A DNA stretch of 64,000 nucleotides from Sciurus carolinensis (Eukaryota > Chordata > Mammalia > Rodentia > Sciuridae). Position 1 is the stretch's first letter, and every line of letters begins with the position of its first letter. Shown here piece after piece: positions 1-13,094 of this stretch. Made by a program: the position numbers and the translations under genes. A model generated the notes under the pieces. The model was not told where the DNA came from and ran no database searches. It saw nothing but the letters and a program-made list of their open reading frames with translations. The stretch covers positions 91,822,143-91,886,142 of the forward strand of contig NC_062220.1 in NCBI RefSeq assembly GCF_902686445.1, read 5' to 3'.

Positions 1-249
1 TTTTAGAAGATTCCTGGGTAATAATTCTAATGTGTTGCTAGAATTGAGAATCTCTAGCCTAGACTAAGATAGTGGTGAATAAATCTGAAAATTTCCAAGA
101 CTTAGAATCATAACACTTTTGAGCTAGAAGGAGCTGCTTTATTTTGCAAGTTAGGAAACTCAGAAACAAATAAGTTGATTTGGTGACTACATTTACATAG
201 AGGCATGGAAGCAGAGATATAATTATGGTTATAATTTGAAACATGGATG

Positions 250-685
250 ATGGGTATTATGTTTTAGATCCAGAATCCCCCAGTGGTTCATGTGCTGAAG
301 GCATGGTCACCAATGCAGTAATGTTCAGAGGTGGGGCATTCACCAGTGATTGGATCACAAGGGCTCTGACCTCATCAGTTGAATTAATTCATTGATAACT
401 AAATGGACTACTGGGAGATGTGATTTGGTTAAAGCAGTGAGTCCTTGGTTCTTGCTCCTTGTCCCTGGCCTTGTCTTCTCTCATCCTGCTTTCTAGCTGT
501 CATGAACTAATTGATTTTCCTTTGCCATACCCTTCTGCCATGATGTTCTGCTTCACCTTAGGCTCAAAGCAATGGAGACTACTGAACATGGTCTGAAACC
601 TGAAACGGTGAGCTAAAAATAAATCCTTCTTCCTTTAAGGTGTTTTACACAGGTCACAGTGACACAAAGCTGACTAACAGAGTGA
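250..685 (+). mobile_element. MaLR-like LTR remnant
   Basis: GATCCAGAATCCCCCAGTGG, TGATTGGATCACAAGGGCTC, GCCATGATGTTCTGCTTCAC, then an AATAAA signal region (AAAATAAATCCTTCTTCC) resemble MST/MLT-type LTRs of the ERVL-MaLR group. No internal region is seen. Confidence 0.55.
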
Positions 686-1442
686 ATTAATTGTAGTAAT
701 ATTGAAAGAGATGGAAAAGTAGGAAAGGGACCAGATTTATGAGAAAGAAATGTTTATTTCTCACCCTATTGAATTTAAGGTGACTGAGGTACATAGAGGG
801 AAAGAAATGTGTATCAAAAAGTCTGGAAAGACTCAGAAGTTAATACTGTTCAAAATACTCAGAAGTCACCTGACCACATCTTATTCAAGGATACATATGA
901 GAGCGTTGGCTAACAATCCTTAGCATAGAGGTAATAGCTAGTGTAGCATTGAATTTTCCAAGAGTTAGTGGAGAGTGAGAAGAACAAAAGTGAGTTTAGG
1001 GATATTCATAATTAGGAAGCAGGAGGAGAGCCCTTGAAGAAAACCAGAGTAATTAGTTCAGTGGCATTGGAACCCAAGGAGTAGCCCATATCATGAAAAC
1101 GACCTGCATGTTTGCAAGACCTGTGCTTCTGTGTCTAGTGGCTATTACCTGACCTTTGAGGAGGCACCTTAGAGTGCTTTCCACTTCACCTCGTTCCTTC
1201 CACAAAATCCAGGCCTCCTCCCAAAGTGTATCTGATCATGTTGGGTGGCTTCAGACCCAGCTCTCTCAGGCTTAAAGTCAGGAATATTCTTGGATTTCTT
1301 CCTGTCACTCTTTTCCCACATTCATTCTTTTTCCCATTATTCATTCTATTTCTGGTATGTTCCTTCTTTCCATTGTTTTTATACTAATTTCCACCAGTTG
1401 CAAAGCTTACTACATAGTCTTTTTAAAAACACTTGTATTAGA

Positions 1443-1463
1443 AATAATAATAATAATAATAAT
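1443..1463. repeat. (AAT)7 microsatellite
   Basis: Seven uninterrupted AAT units. Confidence 0.95.
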
Positions 1464-1706
1464 TTCTGCTATGTTGGATGCAAAACCATGGTCATTATGT
1501 ACAAAACAAATCACTCATTCTGACCAAGAGAACTCAAAAATACACATCCAGATGGGCCATGGGTAGAATGACCATGATAATATAATTCATCATCTTATCT
1601 AGGATATTTTTTAGGGTGAAAAGGGGTTTTTGTTAAGAATTTTACCAGGACAACAGGAGCTAATATGGACTGTCCTATGCAAACTAGGATGTATGATTAT
1701 ACTAGC

Positions 1707-1876
1707 TCAGTGGTTCTCAGCTGGGAGAGATTTTACCCTGCACCCCTGCCCTGCTCCTAGCTCCAGACATTTGATAATACTTGGAGACAAGTTTTGGTTT
1801 TGTCATAACTAGGGGAGGAAGGTTGTTTTGGGCATTTAGTGGGTAGGGGCCAGGGATTCTGCATAACTTCCAGGAA
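1707..1876 (+). mobile_element. MER5-like hAT DNA-transposon remnant
   Basis: CAGTGGTTCTCAGCTGGGAG, GACATTTGATAATACTTGGA, TAGTGGGTAGGGGCCAGGGA follow the MER5A consensus as I know it. Confidence 0.75.
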
Positions 1877-1879
1877 CTG

Positions 1880-2370
1880 TGCTAGATTCTAGGGATACTT
1901 CAGTCATGTTCACTGAATTCACAGAACTTATATTGGGGGAGACTGAGATTAAATACATAATTGCACAAATATATCATTCCAACAGTGAAAAACACTCAGA
2001 AGTAATAGTACTTGGCACTTTGGAGCATATAATAGGGGCCGTGAGTTCAGGGGAAAAGTTTCTGACAGTTGAGTTGAAATCTGAGGGATGAGTATGTCTG
2101 ACCTAGACAAAGATCCTTTTTAAGAGGAGGAAGAAAGAGCATACCAGGTTCCAAAGGGTCATGAACAGTGACCATTTCAGAGAACTGGAAGAGAACCAGT
2201 ATGGAAGGAGGATGCAGGGTTGGGGAGGCGCCTAGAGGGAGACTGGTGAGGTAAGCCTGAGTCTGATCATAGCTTCGTTTAAAGGATTTGGATTTTCATG
2301 TAGAAATCCATTGGAGATTTCTAATCAAGGGAGTGAGTCATCAAATTTACATTTCAAAGAAGATCCCCTT
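1880..2370 (+). mobile_element. L2 remnant
   Basis: CTAGATTCTAGGGATACTTC, AGAACTTATATTGGGGGAGA, GTTGAGTTGAAATCTGAGGG follow the order of the L2 3' part. Confidence 0.6.
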
Positions 2371-2587
2371 TCTAATATACTATCTAATCGTGTGTGTTAC
2401 TAATTTGCCAGAGGAGAGCACTCACAGAATCCAAGATATGTCATAGTCTGACCCTTTTGCATTTTTATTCTCATCTCTCTGAATGTTCTTCTCACATGCC
2501 TACCATGCTTACTGTTAGAAAGCTGCCCTCAAAAATGTCTATTAAGTCACAGAGACAAACCCACATAAATGTAGATATCTCATACTA

Positions 2588-3917
2588 GACATACATTGGA
2601 GAAAAGATAACTTCTTCAACAAATAGTGCTGGGAAAACTGGAAATTCATATGTAGCAAAGTAAAATTAAACCCCTATCTCTCACCTGCACAAAAATCAAC
2701 TCAAAGTGGAGTTAGGACCTAGGAATTAGACCAGAGAACCTGCACCTGCACCTAATAGAAGAAAAAGTAGGCCCAAATCTTTATCATGTGGGCTTAGGAC
2801 CTGAGTTCCTTTACAAGACTCCTAAAATGCAAAAAATAAAATCAAGAATCAATAAATGGGATGGATTCAAACTAAAAAGCTTTTTCTCAGCAAAGGAAAC
2901 AATAACGTGAAGAGAGAGCCTACAGAATGGGAGAAAATCTTTACCATATGCACATCAGCTAGAGCACTAATCTCCAGGATATATAAAGAACTCAAAATAC
3001 TTAACACCACAAACAAAACAAACAAAAACCCAATCAATAAATGGGCTAAGGAACTGAGCAGACACTTCACAGAAGATATACAGTTGATCAACAAATATAT
3101 GAAAAAATGTTCAACATCTAGCATTTACAGAAATGCAAATCAAAACTACTGTAAGATTTCATCTCACTCCAGTCACAATGGCAATTATCAAGTATACAAG
3201 CAAAATAAGTGTTGGCGAGGATGTGGGGGAAAAGGTACACTCATGCATCGTTGATGGGATTGCAAATTGGTGCAACCCCTCTAGAAAGCAGTATGGAGAT
3301 TCCTTAGAAAATTTGGAATGGAACCACCATTTGACCCAGCTATCCCACACCTTGGTCTTTATCCAAAGGACTTAAAATCAGCATGCTATAGTGATGCACC
3401 CACATCAATGTTTATAGCTGCTCAATTCCCAATAACTATATTGTGGAACTAACCTAGATGCCCTTTAATAGATGAATGGAAAAAGAAACTGTGGTATATA
3501 TGCACAATGAAATATTATTCAGTCATAAGGTATAAAATTAGGGCATTTGCATGTAAGTGGATGGAGTTGGAGAATATCATGCTAAGTGGAATAAACCAAT
3601 CCCAAAAAACCAAAGGCCAAATGTTTTCTCTGATATGTGGATGCTGATCCATAATGGGGGGTGAAAGGGGATAATGGAGGAACTTTAGACTGGGCAGAGG
3701 GAGTGAGGGGAGGGGAGGGGGAATGGAGGTAGGAAAGAAGGTGGAATGAGACAGACATTATTATTCTTTGTACCTGTATGATTGCATGAATGGTGTGACT
3801 GCAACGTTACAACCAGAGAAGGGAAAAGTTGTGCTCCATTTGTGTACAATGAGTTGAAATGCATTCTGCTGTCATGTTTAACTAATTAGAACCAATTTTT
3901 AAAAAAATCTAAAAAAA
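2588..3917 (+). mobile_element. Old 5'-truncated L1 (ORF2 C-terminus and 3'UTR)
   Basis: Plus-strand remnant of ORF2 with recognisable pieces ([54 protein letters not shown]) broken by many stops and shifts. A purine-rich 3'UTR (3700-3760) and an A-rich end near 3900-3917 follow. One of only two L1 pieces here in sense with BBS9. Confidence 0.88.
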
Positions 3918-3988
3918 GTAAAGTCTATAAAGTAACATTTCAGTGGCTTAAAAATAATGATCATTGTTTTTTTCATTGACCTTCTATT

Positions 3989-4015
3989 TAATATAATATA
4001 ATATAATATAATATA
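3989..4015. repeat. (ATAAT)5 tandem repeat
   Basis: Five near-perfect TAATA units. Confidence 0.95.
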
Positions 4016-4239
4016 AATTGTAAGAAATTACTTTTCCACATGAGGTATATTAAAAGCAATTTTAATTTTGAAAGAGAATGTGGCTGAGAGACATTTGCAC
4101 TTTTCTTTTCTTAACGTGTATTTTTGTTGAATCAACTCTGTTCAAAAAGAGGTTTCTTAGCAATGCTTTAGCTGTCCTGGATTAGCAGTGACATGGGATT
4201 GTACGTCTATAAATCTCCCTTCCTGGTGCTTTTCTACTC

Positions 4240-5340
4240 AAAATGCCTTCTTTCTACTCCTCTCTCTTTGTTAAATTTTACTTATTTTTCAAATCCTCCA
4301 TGAAGCCTTTCTTGGTTTCACAAGATTAACATTTTAGAACACCCTTTTCTGTGTTACCACTGTACTTAGGTCACCCATTATATTACTTAGCACCTTGTGT
4401 CTTGTGTTGACTAGAATGGGGTATAGGTATTTTTCTTTGTTGGTGATTGGAGATGAGCAATACCTCCATAACCTTTGTGACATTATGATATAATACAGTG
4501 TTTATTTTAAAAATATTATTTTTAACAGAGGATCATGTAGCTGAACAGTGAATCCTTATTGAATGAGCAGGCAGCAGGGGCATGGTCAGTACTTTCAGAG
4601 ACTGATAGAAACTGAGAAATACTGAGCAACTTTTTGCCAGATATTCAAAGCCCTGTGTACCCTTTATTTTTATCACTAATCATTTTTCCATTTTCATCTT
4701 TACTGGGGAGAAAGGCTTTTCTGACTGATAGAAACACAGGTTCTTAATGCTTATGCATGTGCTGTTCTACTTTTTCTAGAATAAATTCCCCAGCCTTAAT
4801 ACCTGTGTCTTCCTTTGTCTAATTTGACTCTTGATTTACTTTCTTATTAATTCACCATAGCACCCATTACCTCGGATGTAGTATATATTTACTTCTTTTG
4901 TTTATAGTTTCTGTCTTCTCCCTAGAATGTGAGGGACAGAGAGATTTGTGTCTTCATCCTTGAGGACAGGGATATTTTTGTCTCACTCTGGAATGACGCC
5001 TGGCATATCCTTGGCACTCAGTGGTTGTGGCCTTAGTAAAAATACTTTCTCTGAATGTGCAGCACTCTGTAGGGATGTGTATGTGTGCAGTGCAGGGAAC
5101 ACTTTGCTGAAATGCCTAGTCTTTCCCTCATTCATTTCCTGCTTGTGTCATTCCTTCTGGGAAGCATTCTCTCTCCTCGCTAATCTGATTTTAATGTTCT
5201 GTTTGTTTCTGTAGTCTCCTTTGTTAACATATCTCTATCACTCACTATAATTTTCAAGTTCTTTCAGGGAACTGAATAATGCAGTTTGCCTATCTTTAGC
5301 ATTTAGAATGTTGTCTGAACCTAGTAGGTACTAACTGTTT
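4240..5340 (-). mobile_element. L2/MIR-like remnants
   Basis: Plus-strand AAATCCTCCATGAAGCCTTT (4290s) and later CTAGAATGTGAGGGACAGAG (4920s) resemble the reverse of L2 3' sequence. Patchy and diverged. Confidence 0.4.
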
Positions 5341-6306
5341 TTTCTATAATGAAAGAAGTTATAGTTGAGCACAATCCTTATAAACATATTTTACTTCCAG
5401 AGTACAAAATAACTACTTCTAAAAGTTACATCATTTTCTTTTTTTCTGGTTAGCAATTTACTTGTTTAGTCTGTGAACATAATTAGTCAGATTTAGTGGT
5501 CTTGTGTTGACTTTCTAGTAAGTCTAATATGAGTTAGTTTTTAGAGAACAGGCTAAACCTTGAGTTTTTTTGCGAAGAAATTTTTTTATTACAAAAGGCA
5601 TTTTGTGCAGTCTCCCTTCTATAACCTCTGTAATTTCTGCAATTTTCTGTGACAACTTATTTTTGCAGACTTCTTGCTACTTTGATATCTTTGGAAGCTG
5701 GCCTTGGCTCCCATTTTGCTTGTCCTTTTCTGGGGCATTCTAATTACCATGTCTCACCCATTAAATAATCTGGTTGTTGATTATTGAGGCTAATGGTGGA
5801 TAGCAATAATAACTGAATGCCATTTATACAAACCTTAAACTGCACCTTAAAAATCATTTAAAATTTTCCATTCTTGAAAAATTAATATGGAAGGATGAGG
5901 ACAAAACTCTCACTATAAATCGGGAAACTTAAATTCTAGACTTGATCCTTCCTGTCTCCCAGGTTTTTGTATGCATTACAAGCCATGTACATCAAAATCC
6001 ATTGATTTGAAGCTTTGCCTGAGAGATAGTTATGCAGGAAAGGACTAACAAAGCATTATTATTTTTTAAAAGTACAAAAGTAACTCTTCAATACATGCTT
6101 GTTAAAAGCCTTTGCAGGTGATTTGCTTAATACCTGACTTATCTCCAGTTATTATTCTGTAAATTTTTGAGTCATATCTTTTTTCTGTGCATCAGGGAAG
6201 GACTTAAACGTCTAGCTTTCTTTGTAGAAAATTTTTGCCTTGAACTTATACTCTAGAAAAATCAGCCTTTTAATTTTCCTTGGGAAAGGATATATCTGTA
6301 CACTAG

Positions 6307-6720
6307 TGTTATAGTTTGGACATGAGACATTTCCACAAACCTCCTATGTTAATGCAGGAATGTTCCTGGGTGAAATGACTGGATTGTGAGAGCTCTAACC
6401 TGATCCTAGTTTGAATGGATTGATTGGGTGGTAACCAGGCAGATGGGTGTGACTGGAAGGTAGATCACAGGGAGTGGGGTGGGTGGTGGGGCATGCCCTG
6501 GCATGAAGCCTATTCCCTGTGTTCTGCTTCTCTCTTCACTACTTCCTGACCCTGCTGGCCCTTCTACCATGATGTCTTGCCTCATCTTGTGCCAGAAAAA
6601 TGGAGTTGGCTGTCTCTGAACTGAGATCTCTAAAACCATGAGCCTCCAATAAGCTTTTCCCTCTCTAAGTTGTTCTTGTTGGGTATTTTGGTCACAGCCA
6701 TGCAAAAACTGACTAAAATA
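6307..6720 (+). mobile_element. MaLR-like solo LTR
   Basis: Starts TGTTATAGTTTGGACATGAG, has ACCATGATGTCTTGCCTCAT and a polyadenylation-like CCAATAAGC, and ends ACTGACTAAAATA. A 5-bp repeat ACTAG lies at 6302-6306 and 6721-6725. No internal or second LTR is seen. Confidence 0.65.
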
Positions 6721-7017
6721 ACTAGCTTTCTTGGCATTTCCACTTTCAAAGCTCAGTCTAGATTAGAGCTACCACCTGCATACCTAGACATTACCCACTT
6801 TTTGACATTGTCTTATTTGATGATTAGAAGGAATAACGAAGGAATATTGGATAGCTAGAAGTAAATTTGGTTATATTCTATGTTGATCTCAAAGGTTCCC
6901 TTTTAACTGTGAGGGACATTTAAGAGTTCTACCTTTACTTGTTAGTCTGTAGTTATATATTGGTGTGTGGAATTTTTTAGTTTTTTTAATGTGCTTATAA
7001 ATAAGTATTATACATGA

Positions 7018-7211
7018 GCCAGATAAGGTGGTGTGTGTGTGCCTGTTTTCCCAGCAACTTGGGAAGTTGAGGCAGGAGGACTCCAAGTTTGAGGCTAGTC
7101 TTAGTAACTTAGAGAGCCTCAAAAAACAAATAAACAGGGCTGGGGATATGGCTCAGTTGGTAGAGTGTTTGTCTTGCAAACAAAAAGGCCCTGGGTTCAA
7201 TCCCAAGTACT

Positions 7212-7244
<33 letters not shown>
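7018..7244 (+). mobile_element. B1-ID dimer SINE (MEN-like) with A31 tail
   Basis: Left half is B1/Alu-like (GTGCCTGTTTTCCCAGCAAC; GAGGCAGGAGGACTCC), right half is ID (GCTGGGGATATGGCTCAGTT with A and B boxes, GGTTCAATCCC). The tail at 7214-7244 is pure A. Dimers of this type are described from squirrels. Confidence 0.9.
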
Positions 7245-7247
<3 letters not shown>

Positions 7248-7323
7248 CTGGAAATATAGCTCAGTGGTAGAGAATTCTCCCTTGGGTGTTCCAATCCCCG
7301 GTACTGCTTTCCCCACCAAAAAG
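7245..7323 (+). mobile_element. ID SINE directly after the previous tail
   Basis: GCCTGGAAATATAGCTCAGT, GGTAGAGAATTCTCCCTTG, then TTCCAATCCCCGGTACTG. Same orientation as its neighbour, inserted at its A tail. Confidence 0.8.
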
Positions 7324-7619
7324 TATTACACTTGGATGAACCCAGAGTAAATTATTTTGGAAAATTTCATGTAAAGTCCTTGCCTTTGATATTGATGGAT
7401 ACACATTTAATCCTACCATAATTCTTCCTCTGAGGGAGTTTAAACCTGCTTAAAGGTGATAAATATGCAAAAATAAATTGCAATATTTTATGTGTTAACA
7501 TAGAAGTACTATTTTGTGGCTACAGTGAGGTTATAAAAATAAGGTGGTCTGTTATCTGAAAGAAATGACATTGACTTTGTGAGAAAGAGTTTTTAAAAGA
7601 GGAGTGGGTATTTGTCAGA

Positions 7620-8250
7620 TTATGTCAATTAGTTTTACTGTGTAACAACACATCCCAAAATGTAGCAGCTTACAACAACCATTTATTTAGGTCATGATTC
7701 TGTGAGTTGTTAGTTTAGGATTTAAATTAGTGAATAATTCTGTTCTTGGCTGATTTATTGGTTTCCTGGGGCCATTATAACAAATTGTAAGAAACTTTTT
7801 GACTTAAAACAACCAATTTATTCTCTTACCATTCTGGAGGGCAGAAGTTCAGTTCAGGGTGTTGACAGCACTGGTTCCCTCTGGAAACTCTCAGGGAGAT
7901 CTGTTCCATTCCTCTCTCCTAGCTTCTGGTAGACTGTGGCAGCCTCTTGTGTCCTTGGCTTGTGGACTCATGACTCCATTCTCTGCCTGTCTTCACTGAC
8001 TTTCTTCTCTGTGCTTCTCTAAGTCTTCTACTTTTCTGACTTTTATAAGAACACGTGATTTTATTTGCAACCTACCTTTATCTAGGATGATCTTATCATT
8101 CTCTTAGCCAAAGCAAGTTACTCATTCAGTCCGTATTCAAGGGATGGGGGAGTAGACTACACCCATTGATGAAAGAAGCTATAAAGTCACTTTGCAAAGG
8201 CAGTAAAAATTTTGGCCATGTTTGCATTTACCATACAGTTAAATTGTAAT
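7620..8250. repeat. Two adjacent ancient interspersed repeats, family not assigned
   Basis: ACTGTGTAACAACACATCCC ... CAACAACCATTTATTTAG and then TTTCCTGGGGCCATTATAAC ... GGAGGGCAGAAGTTCAG have the look of common mammalian repeats, but I cannot name them. Confidence 0.5.
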
Positions 8251-8304
8251 GGGAAGGGTGGAGAAGTTTGAATGAAGGTGGGAGAGAACATTTATGGTAT
8301 TGAT

Positions 8305-8805
8305 ATGGAGTATGTTAGTTAACTTTTCATTACAGTGACCAAAATATCTGATATGAGCAATTTAAAGAAGGAAAGATTTATTTTGGTTCTTGATTTCAGA
8401 GATTTCAGTCTACAGGTGGCTTGTTCCATTGCTTTGGGCCTCAAGTGAGGCAGGACATCATGGAAGAAGGGCATGGGGAAGGAAAACTCTTCACCTCTGA
8501 CAGCTAGGAAGTCGCCACTGGGCGGGGTGGAGGTGGAGGTGGGGGGAAGGTCCAGGGGACAAGAAATACCCACCAGGGCATGCTCCTGGTTACTTGCTTC
8601 CTCCATGCCCCACTGCTTGCATTTTCTGCCATCTCTCAGTAGTCTGTTTAGCTGTCAATAAATTAATCCACAGATGAGGTCAGAGTTCTCATGATCCAGT
8701 CACTTCACAAGAGCCCCACCTCTGAAATTGCTGCACTGGGAACCAAACGTTCAACACATGAGACTTTAGGGCACATTTCGGACCTAAACCATAACATAGG
8801 GCTAG
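8305..8805 (-). mobile_element. MaLR-like LTR
   Basis: Plus strand TTAGTTAACTTTTCATTACA, GAAAGATTTATTTTGGTTCT and AGCCCCACCTCTGAAATTGC are the reverse of an MST/MLT-type LTR. Confidence 0.55.
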
Positions 8806-9049
8806 ACTGTTAAGTAGGCTCGTGCCAGCCAGGGAGATTTTGTATATCAGCTCTGTACGTGGTACATTGGTGGTGTCATTATATATGTGTGTGTACGTAT
8901 ACATGAATTCTGTGTGCTGATGCCGTCCCCCAAGAATTTTTTAGTATGGGAAGTTCAAACGTATAAAAAGTAAGTAGATAGTAAAATGAACATTCATGTA
9001 TACCACACTCAGATTCAACAGTCACCATTCTGATATGCTTGCTTTTTCT

Positions 9050-9735
9050 ATATTTCCTATTTTTTAAATTTTGTAAAATTAACACACATTTAAAGACAGC
9101 TTAACTGTACAGTTTTGACAAGTGAATGAATTTGTGTATCCCACACACCTCTCTCAATTTATAGAACATTTCCATCACCTAGAAAGCTTCCCTATATCCC
9201 CTCCCAGTTAAAATCTCCCTCTCTCCTACTCCTAGGTAACCACTATTAATTTTTTTTTCTACAAGAGATTTATGTTAACTATTCTAGAACTTCATATAAG
9301 TGGAATAATGTAGTAGGTATGTTTAATATTTGTCATATTTTGTTTAGCATAACATTTTTAGCCATCTGTGGTGCTGGAAGTAACAGTGGCTATTTTTTTA
9401 TTGCTGAGTAATGTTCAATTCTTATACTATCATTTTAAAATTTCTTCTGTATAAATTATTTTTGTTGTATGTATGACTCATTTATCTTACATGAATAACT
9501 AGTAGATTTGTTGGGTCAAAGAGCTGTTATACCTTTTCTTTTATGAGAAACTGCCAAACCTTTTTGCAAAGTAGTTCATTTTATATTCCTGACAGTGGTA
9601 CATAAGACCTCTGGTTGCTTCACATTCTCTCCAACATTTTGTGCTGTCAGTCTTTTAAATTTACATATTCTAGTATATATGTGGTAGTAGCTAATTATGA
9701 TTTTAATGCACATTTCCCTTATGAGTAAAGATGTG
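9050..9735 (-). mobile_element. Ancient L1 3' part
   Basis: Similar in kind to 40980-41640 (plus-strand AACTGTACAGTTTTGACAAG; ACATTTCCATCACCT; CTTCATATAAGTGGAATAAT). Diverged. Confidence 0.55.
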
Positions 9736-9737
9736 TT

Positions 9738-9828
9738 TTCTTCCCCACAGTGCTGGGGAGTCAAACCCAAGACCTGGAGCATGCTAGGCAAATGCTGTAC
9801 CACTGAGCTATACCCCTGCTCCTCCATG
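9738..9828 (-). mobile_element. ID SINE
   Basis: Plus strand GTGCTGGGGAGTCAAACCC to CACTGAGCTATACCCCTGCT is the reverse of an ID element. A CT-rich run (9829-9866) follows. Confidence 0.8.
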
Positions 9829-9982
9829 ATTTTTTTTTCTTTTTCTTTCTTTCTTTTTTTTTTTTCTTTTTTTGGTTACAGTAGTTCTTCATATTCAGAA
9901 GACAAAAATACTTGACAGAAATTTGTTTTGTGAATTTTTTCCCCCCAGACTTTGACTTACCTATTTTCTTTGTGTCTTTTCT

Positions 9983-10167
9983 TTTTTTTTTGTCTTGGTA
10001 CTAGGGATTGAACCCAGGGTTGCTTTACCACTGAACCACACCCCCAGACCTTTACATGATTTATTTAGAGACAGGGTCTCACTAAATTGTCCTTAAGTTG
10101 CTGAGGCTGGCTTTGAACTTGTGGTTCTTCTACCTCAGCCTTGTGGGATCGCAAGCATATGCCATCT
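9983..10167 (-). mobile_element. B1-ID dimer SINE
   Basis: Reverse ID half (GGGATTGAACCCAGGGTTGC) then reverse B1 half (GAGACAGGGTCTCACTAAAT; GTTGCTGAGGCTGGCTTTGA). Confidence 0.85.
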
Positions 10168-10176
10168 TTGTGTATT

Positions 10177-10304
10177 TAAAAAAATTTTTTTTTAGTTGTA
10201 CACAATACCTTTATTTTATTTAGTTTTATGTGGTGCTGAGGATGGAATCCAGTGCCTTACATGTGCAAGGCAAGTGCTCTACCACTGAGCCTCCAACCCT
10301 CTTC
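10177..10304 (-). mobile_element. ID-related SINE with extra 3' segment
   Basis: Plus strand TTTAGTTGTACACAATACCT, then GTGGTGCTGAGGATGGAATC and GCTCTACCACTGAGCCTCCA. Confidence 0.75.
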
Positions 10305-10309
10305 GTGTC

Positions 10310-10960
10310 TTTCGATAAACAGAACTTATGACACTTGAAGAAGTCTAATTTGTTGTTTTTCTGCTGTTTCTTCTTTTCCATCTCTTAAATAAGTCTTTGT
10401 TTATCTTCGATCATGAAGGTATCTCATGTTTTTTTTCAAACAGTTTTAGGTTTAACTCCTATGTTTAGGTTTATGATCCATACTAAATTAATTTTTATAT
10501 ATACTGTGAGGTTTATTTTTTTTCCATATGGATATCCAGTTTTTCTAGTACCATTTGTTGAAAAGACGTGCCTTTCCCATTTGAATTGCTTTGGCATCTT
10601 TGTTGAAAATCAATTAACTGTAGGAGTGTGGGTTTGTTTCTGGAGTCTGTTCTGCTCTGTTGATCTGTTTCTCCTCATGCCAGTACCACACTGTCTTGAT
10701 TACTGTAGATTTATAGGGTGTCTTGGGGGCAGCTATGAAAGTCCTCCATCTCCCCTTCTTTTTTCAAGATTGTTTTGCTATTCTAGGCTCTTTTGCATTT
10801 CCATAGAAATCATGAAAATCAGCTTGTCAGTTTTTATGAAAAAGGAAAAAAGAAAAGCCTGCTGGAATTGTGATTTGGATTATGCTGCATTTATAGACCA
10901 TTTTGGTGAGAACCAACTTTTTAAAATTTAAACAATATTGAGTCTTTAAGGGTACATCTT
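10310..10960 (-). mobile_element. Old L1 ORF2 remnant
   Basis: Plus-strand CCATATGGATATCCAGTTTT, CATTTGTTGAAAAGACGTGC and CAGTACCACACTGTCTTGAT are the reverse of the L1 ORF2 C-terminal part. The 172-codon plus-strand open frame here is an antisense artefact. Confidence 0.7.
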
Positions 10961-10969
10961 TTTCAAACT

Positions 10970-11225
10970 TGTTTCTGCTCATGTCATTCACCAGCTCAAA
11001 AGTCTTTACTGGTTTTATTATAATTTAATGTTTAAGATCATAGGAAACTTTATTCTCAATAATCTCATTTTTCTTTTCTTTTCTTTTTTTTTAGCCATCA
11101 TATGTTGGATACAGGTTCTTATTCTTTCTCATAAGTAATCTACACTTTTTTCCCTTTGTGCTTTTATTATCTTATGTCCTCCATTCTGAATGTTCTTTAT
11201 ACCTACTTTGCAAATCTACAGATTC
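10970..11225 (-). mobile_element. L2 remnant
   Basis: CAAAAGTCTTTACTGGTTTT and CTCCATTCTGAATGTTCTTT are L2-like in reverse. Confidence 0.4.
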
Positions 11226-13094
11226 AGATATTATAGGCACTTATGTTATAATGTAATAAATGACACATTAACAGTAAAAGAGTTTTAAAAAATAAATTGT
11301 CTTGAGTCACTGAAAAACTTAACAACTTTATAACACAGTAAACAAGACAAAAACCACCAAACAAAGCAAAACCTCAATAAATCATAATAAAATAGCACTT
11401 TTATTTAAAATATAAAGGTGAAGGAAGGTTTGAGTATACAAGAGCGAAATACAGACTGATCAAAATAGCCAGCTAGAGGCACTTTCCAGTCCACACACAT
11501 AGGCAAACTGAGCTGCTGTGAACCAGTGGGATAATGGTGCATTGTGTACAGTCCTGTGCTCTTTTCCTGCTTTGTTGTGGAGGTTTGAAACATTCATGTA
11601 CTGGGAAAAACTGAGTATGAATCAGCTTCAGAGTTCTGTTGACATCATTTCCTTGTTTACAAATGAGTTAATTCAGTTTTCAGAAACAATCATTGAAGAA
11701 CGGACTGTTCTTCAACATCTAGCCTAAGCTTTTATTTCCACCATTAAAATGTCCTTGAGTCCTCTGTCTAGAAATGGTGTTCCTACTTCTGAGTAATAAA
11801 GTACTTTATACTTGTCTTATGATACCTGTGACTTCTCTCTTATGTTATCCTTATCAAGGAACATATCTATTTCCATCTGCATGGATTGTTCTTTTTTCTG
11901 AATAAATTTCTGATTTTGATTTATCTGCCTATGTTCTGTACCACTTCAAATAGTGCCCTGCATATAATAACAGGTGTTGGAAAGTATTTGGTGAATGAAT
12001 GATTGATGAATGAATGGAAATACAGTGAAGAAATGAGAAAAGAGTAAAAAGAGGTTTAAACTAAATTGTATACAATCTGTTCTTTTTGTTTTCTATTTCC
12101 ATGTTTGGTAAGAGACTAAAGAATCCAAAGCCAGTTTAACTATAGGAATGATAATTATAATTTGAGGTATATTGGAAATATGAAAATGATTTCTTTTTTA
12201 AGACATGTTTTCACAAGCACTAACCAGAGTCACATTCTTGTTAGACTTTGTAGATATTCATTAATCTACTTTATAAGCCAAATAATTTTAACAGTTGATA
12301 ACTCTCATCAAAAGAGTTTTAAAATTTTTTCAAGATGTGCAAAGTTGATACCTGCTGAAAATAGCAACTTCTAAATGGCTGTCAAATATGTTTACTACTG
12401 AATTCCAAACATTTGTCAGATAATTTCATTTTAACATGGGGAACCAACCATAATCATTTTGTATTAACTTTATTGATTGAGGGCAAATACATTCACACAA
12501 TATTCTCTGTAGCATTTGTTTTTCCTTTTCTCTTTTACCTTGATATTTGACTCTTTAATATTTGGTTGTCATGCTTAGAAAAATAAAGAAAAAAAACCTT
12601 CTGTAGTTTATTTTAAGTATAGTTCAGTTATATGTAAACTTATTATGTCCTATAGAATTATATATTTGTTGAATACCTAGTGCTAAAGAAATTATTTTGT
12701 ATAAAGAATCATTTGCTGCTTTTTAACAGCAGTTTTGCTTCTTATCTCTTGGCAGTCATGATCTATTAATTTCTTTTGTCTGAGTGGGTTTCATTTATTT
12801 TTTTCTTCATAAAGTGGAGGCAATATCTTTTTTTTACAAAATTATTAGGGAAACATAATATGGTCACACCTCCTGTGGTGTTTGAATCTATCCCTTTCTC
12901 TCTATTCCTGTCATTCTTACCTGGACCACCATCTCTCATTGCCTGGTTTTACAGTATTAACCCCACTCAAAGTGCTTGTGCAAGGACACTTGCTCCCCTC
13001 CTCCATATTGAATCAAGGGCTCTGCTACTGGGCCTCACCCCCAGATCTCAAAGTATCTGTTGCCATTGCAGTTACAGATGAATCTCATCATGTC

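Noticed and set aside
7150..7213. tRNA gene (A and B box-like sequence)
   Set aside because: The boxes belong to the ID half of a SINE, with an A tail and no cloverleaf.
10413..10931. 172-codon plus-strand open frame
   Set aside because: It is antisense to an old L1 ORF2 remnant and resembles no protein; A/T-rich artefact.
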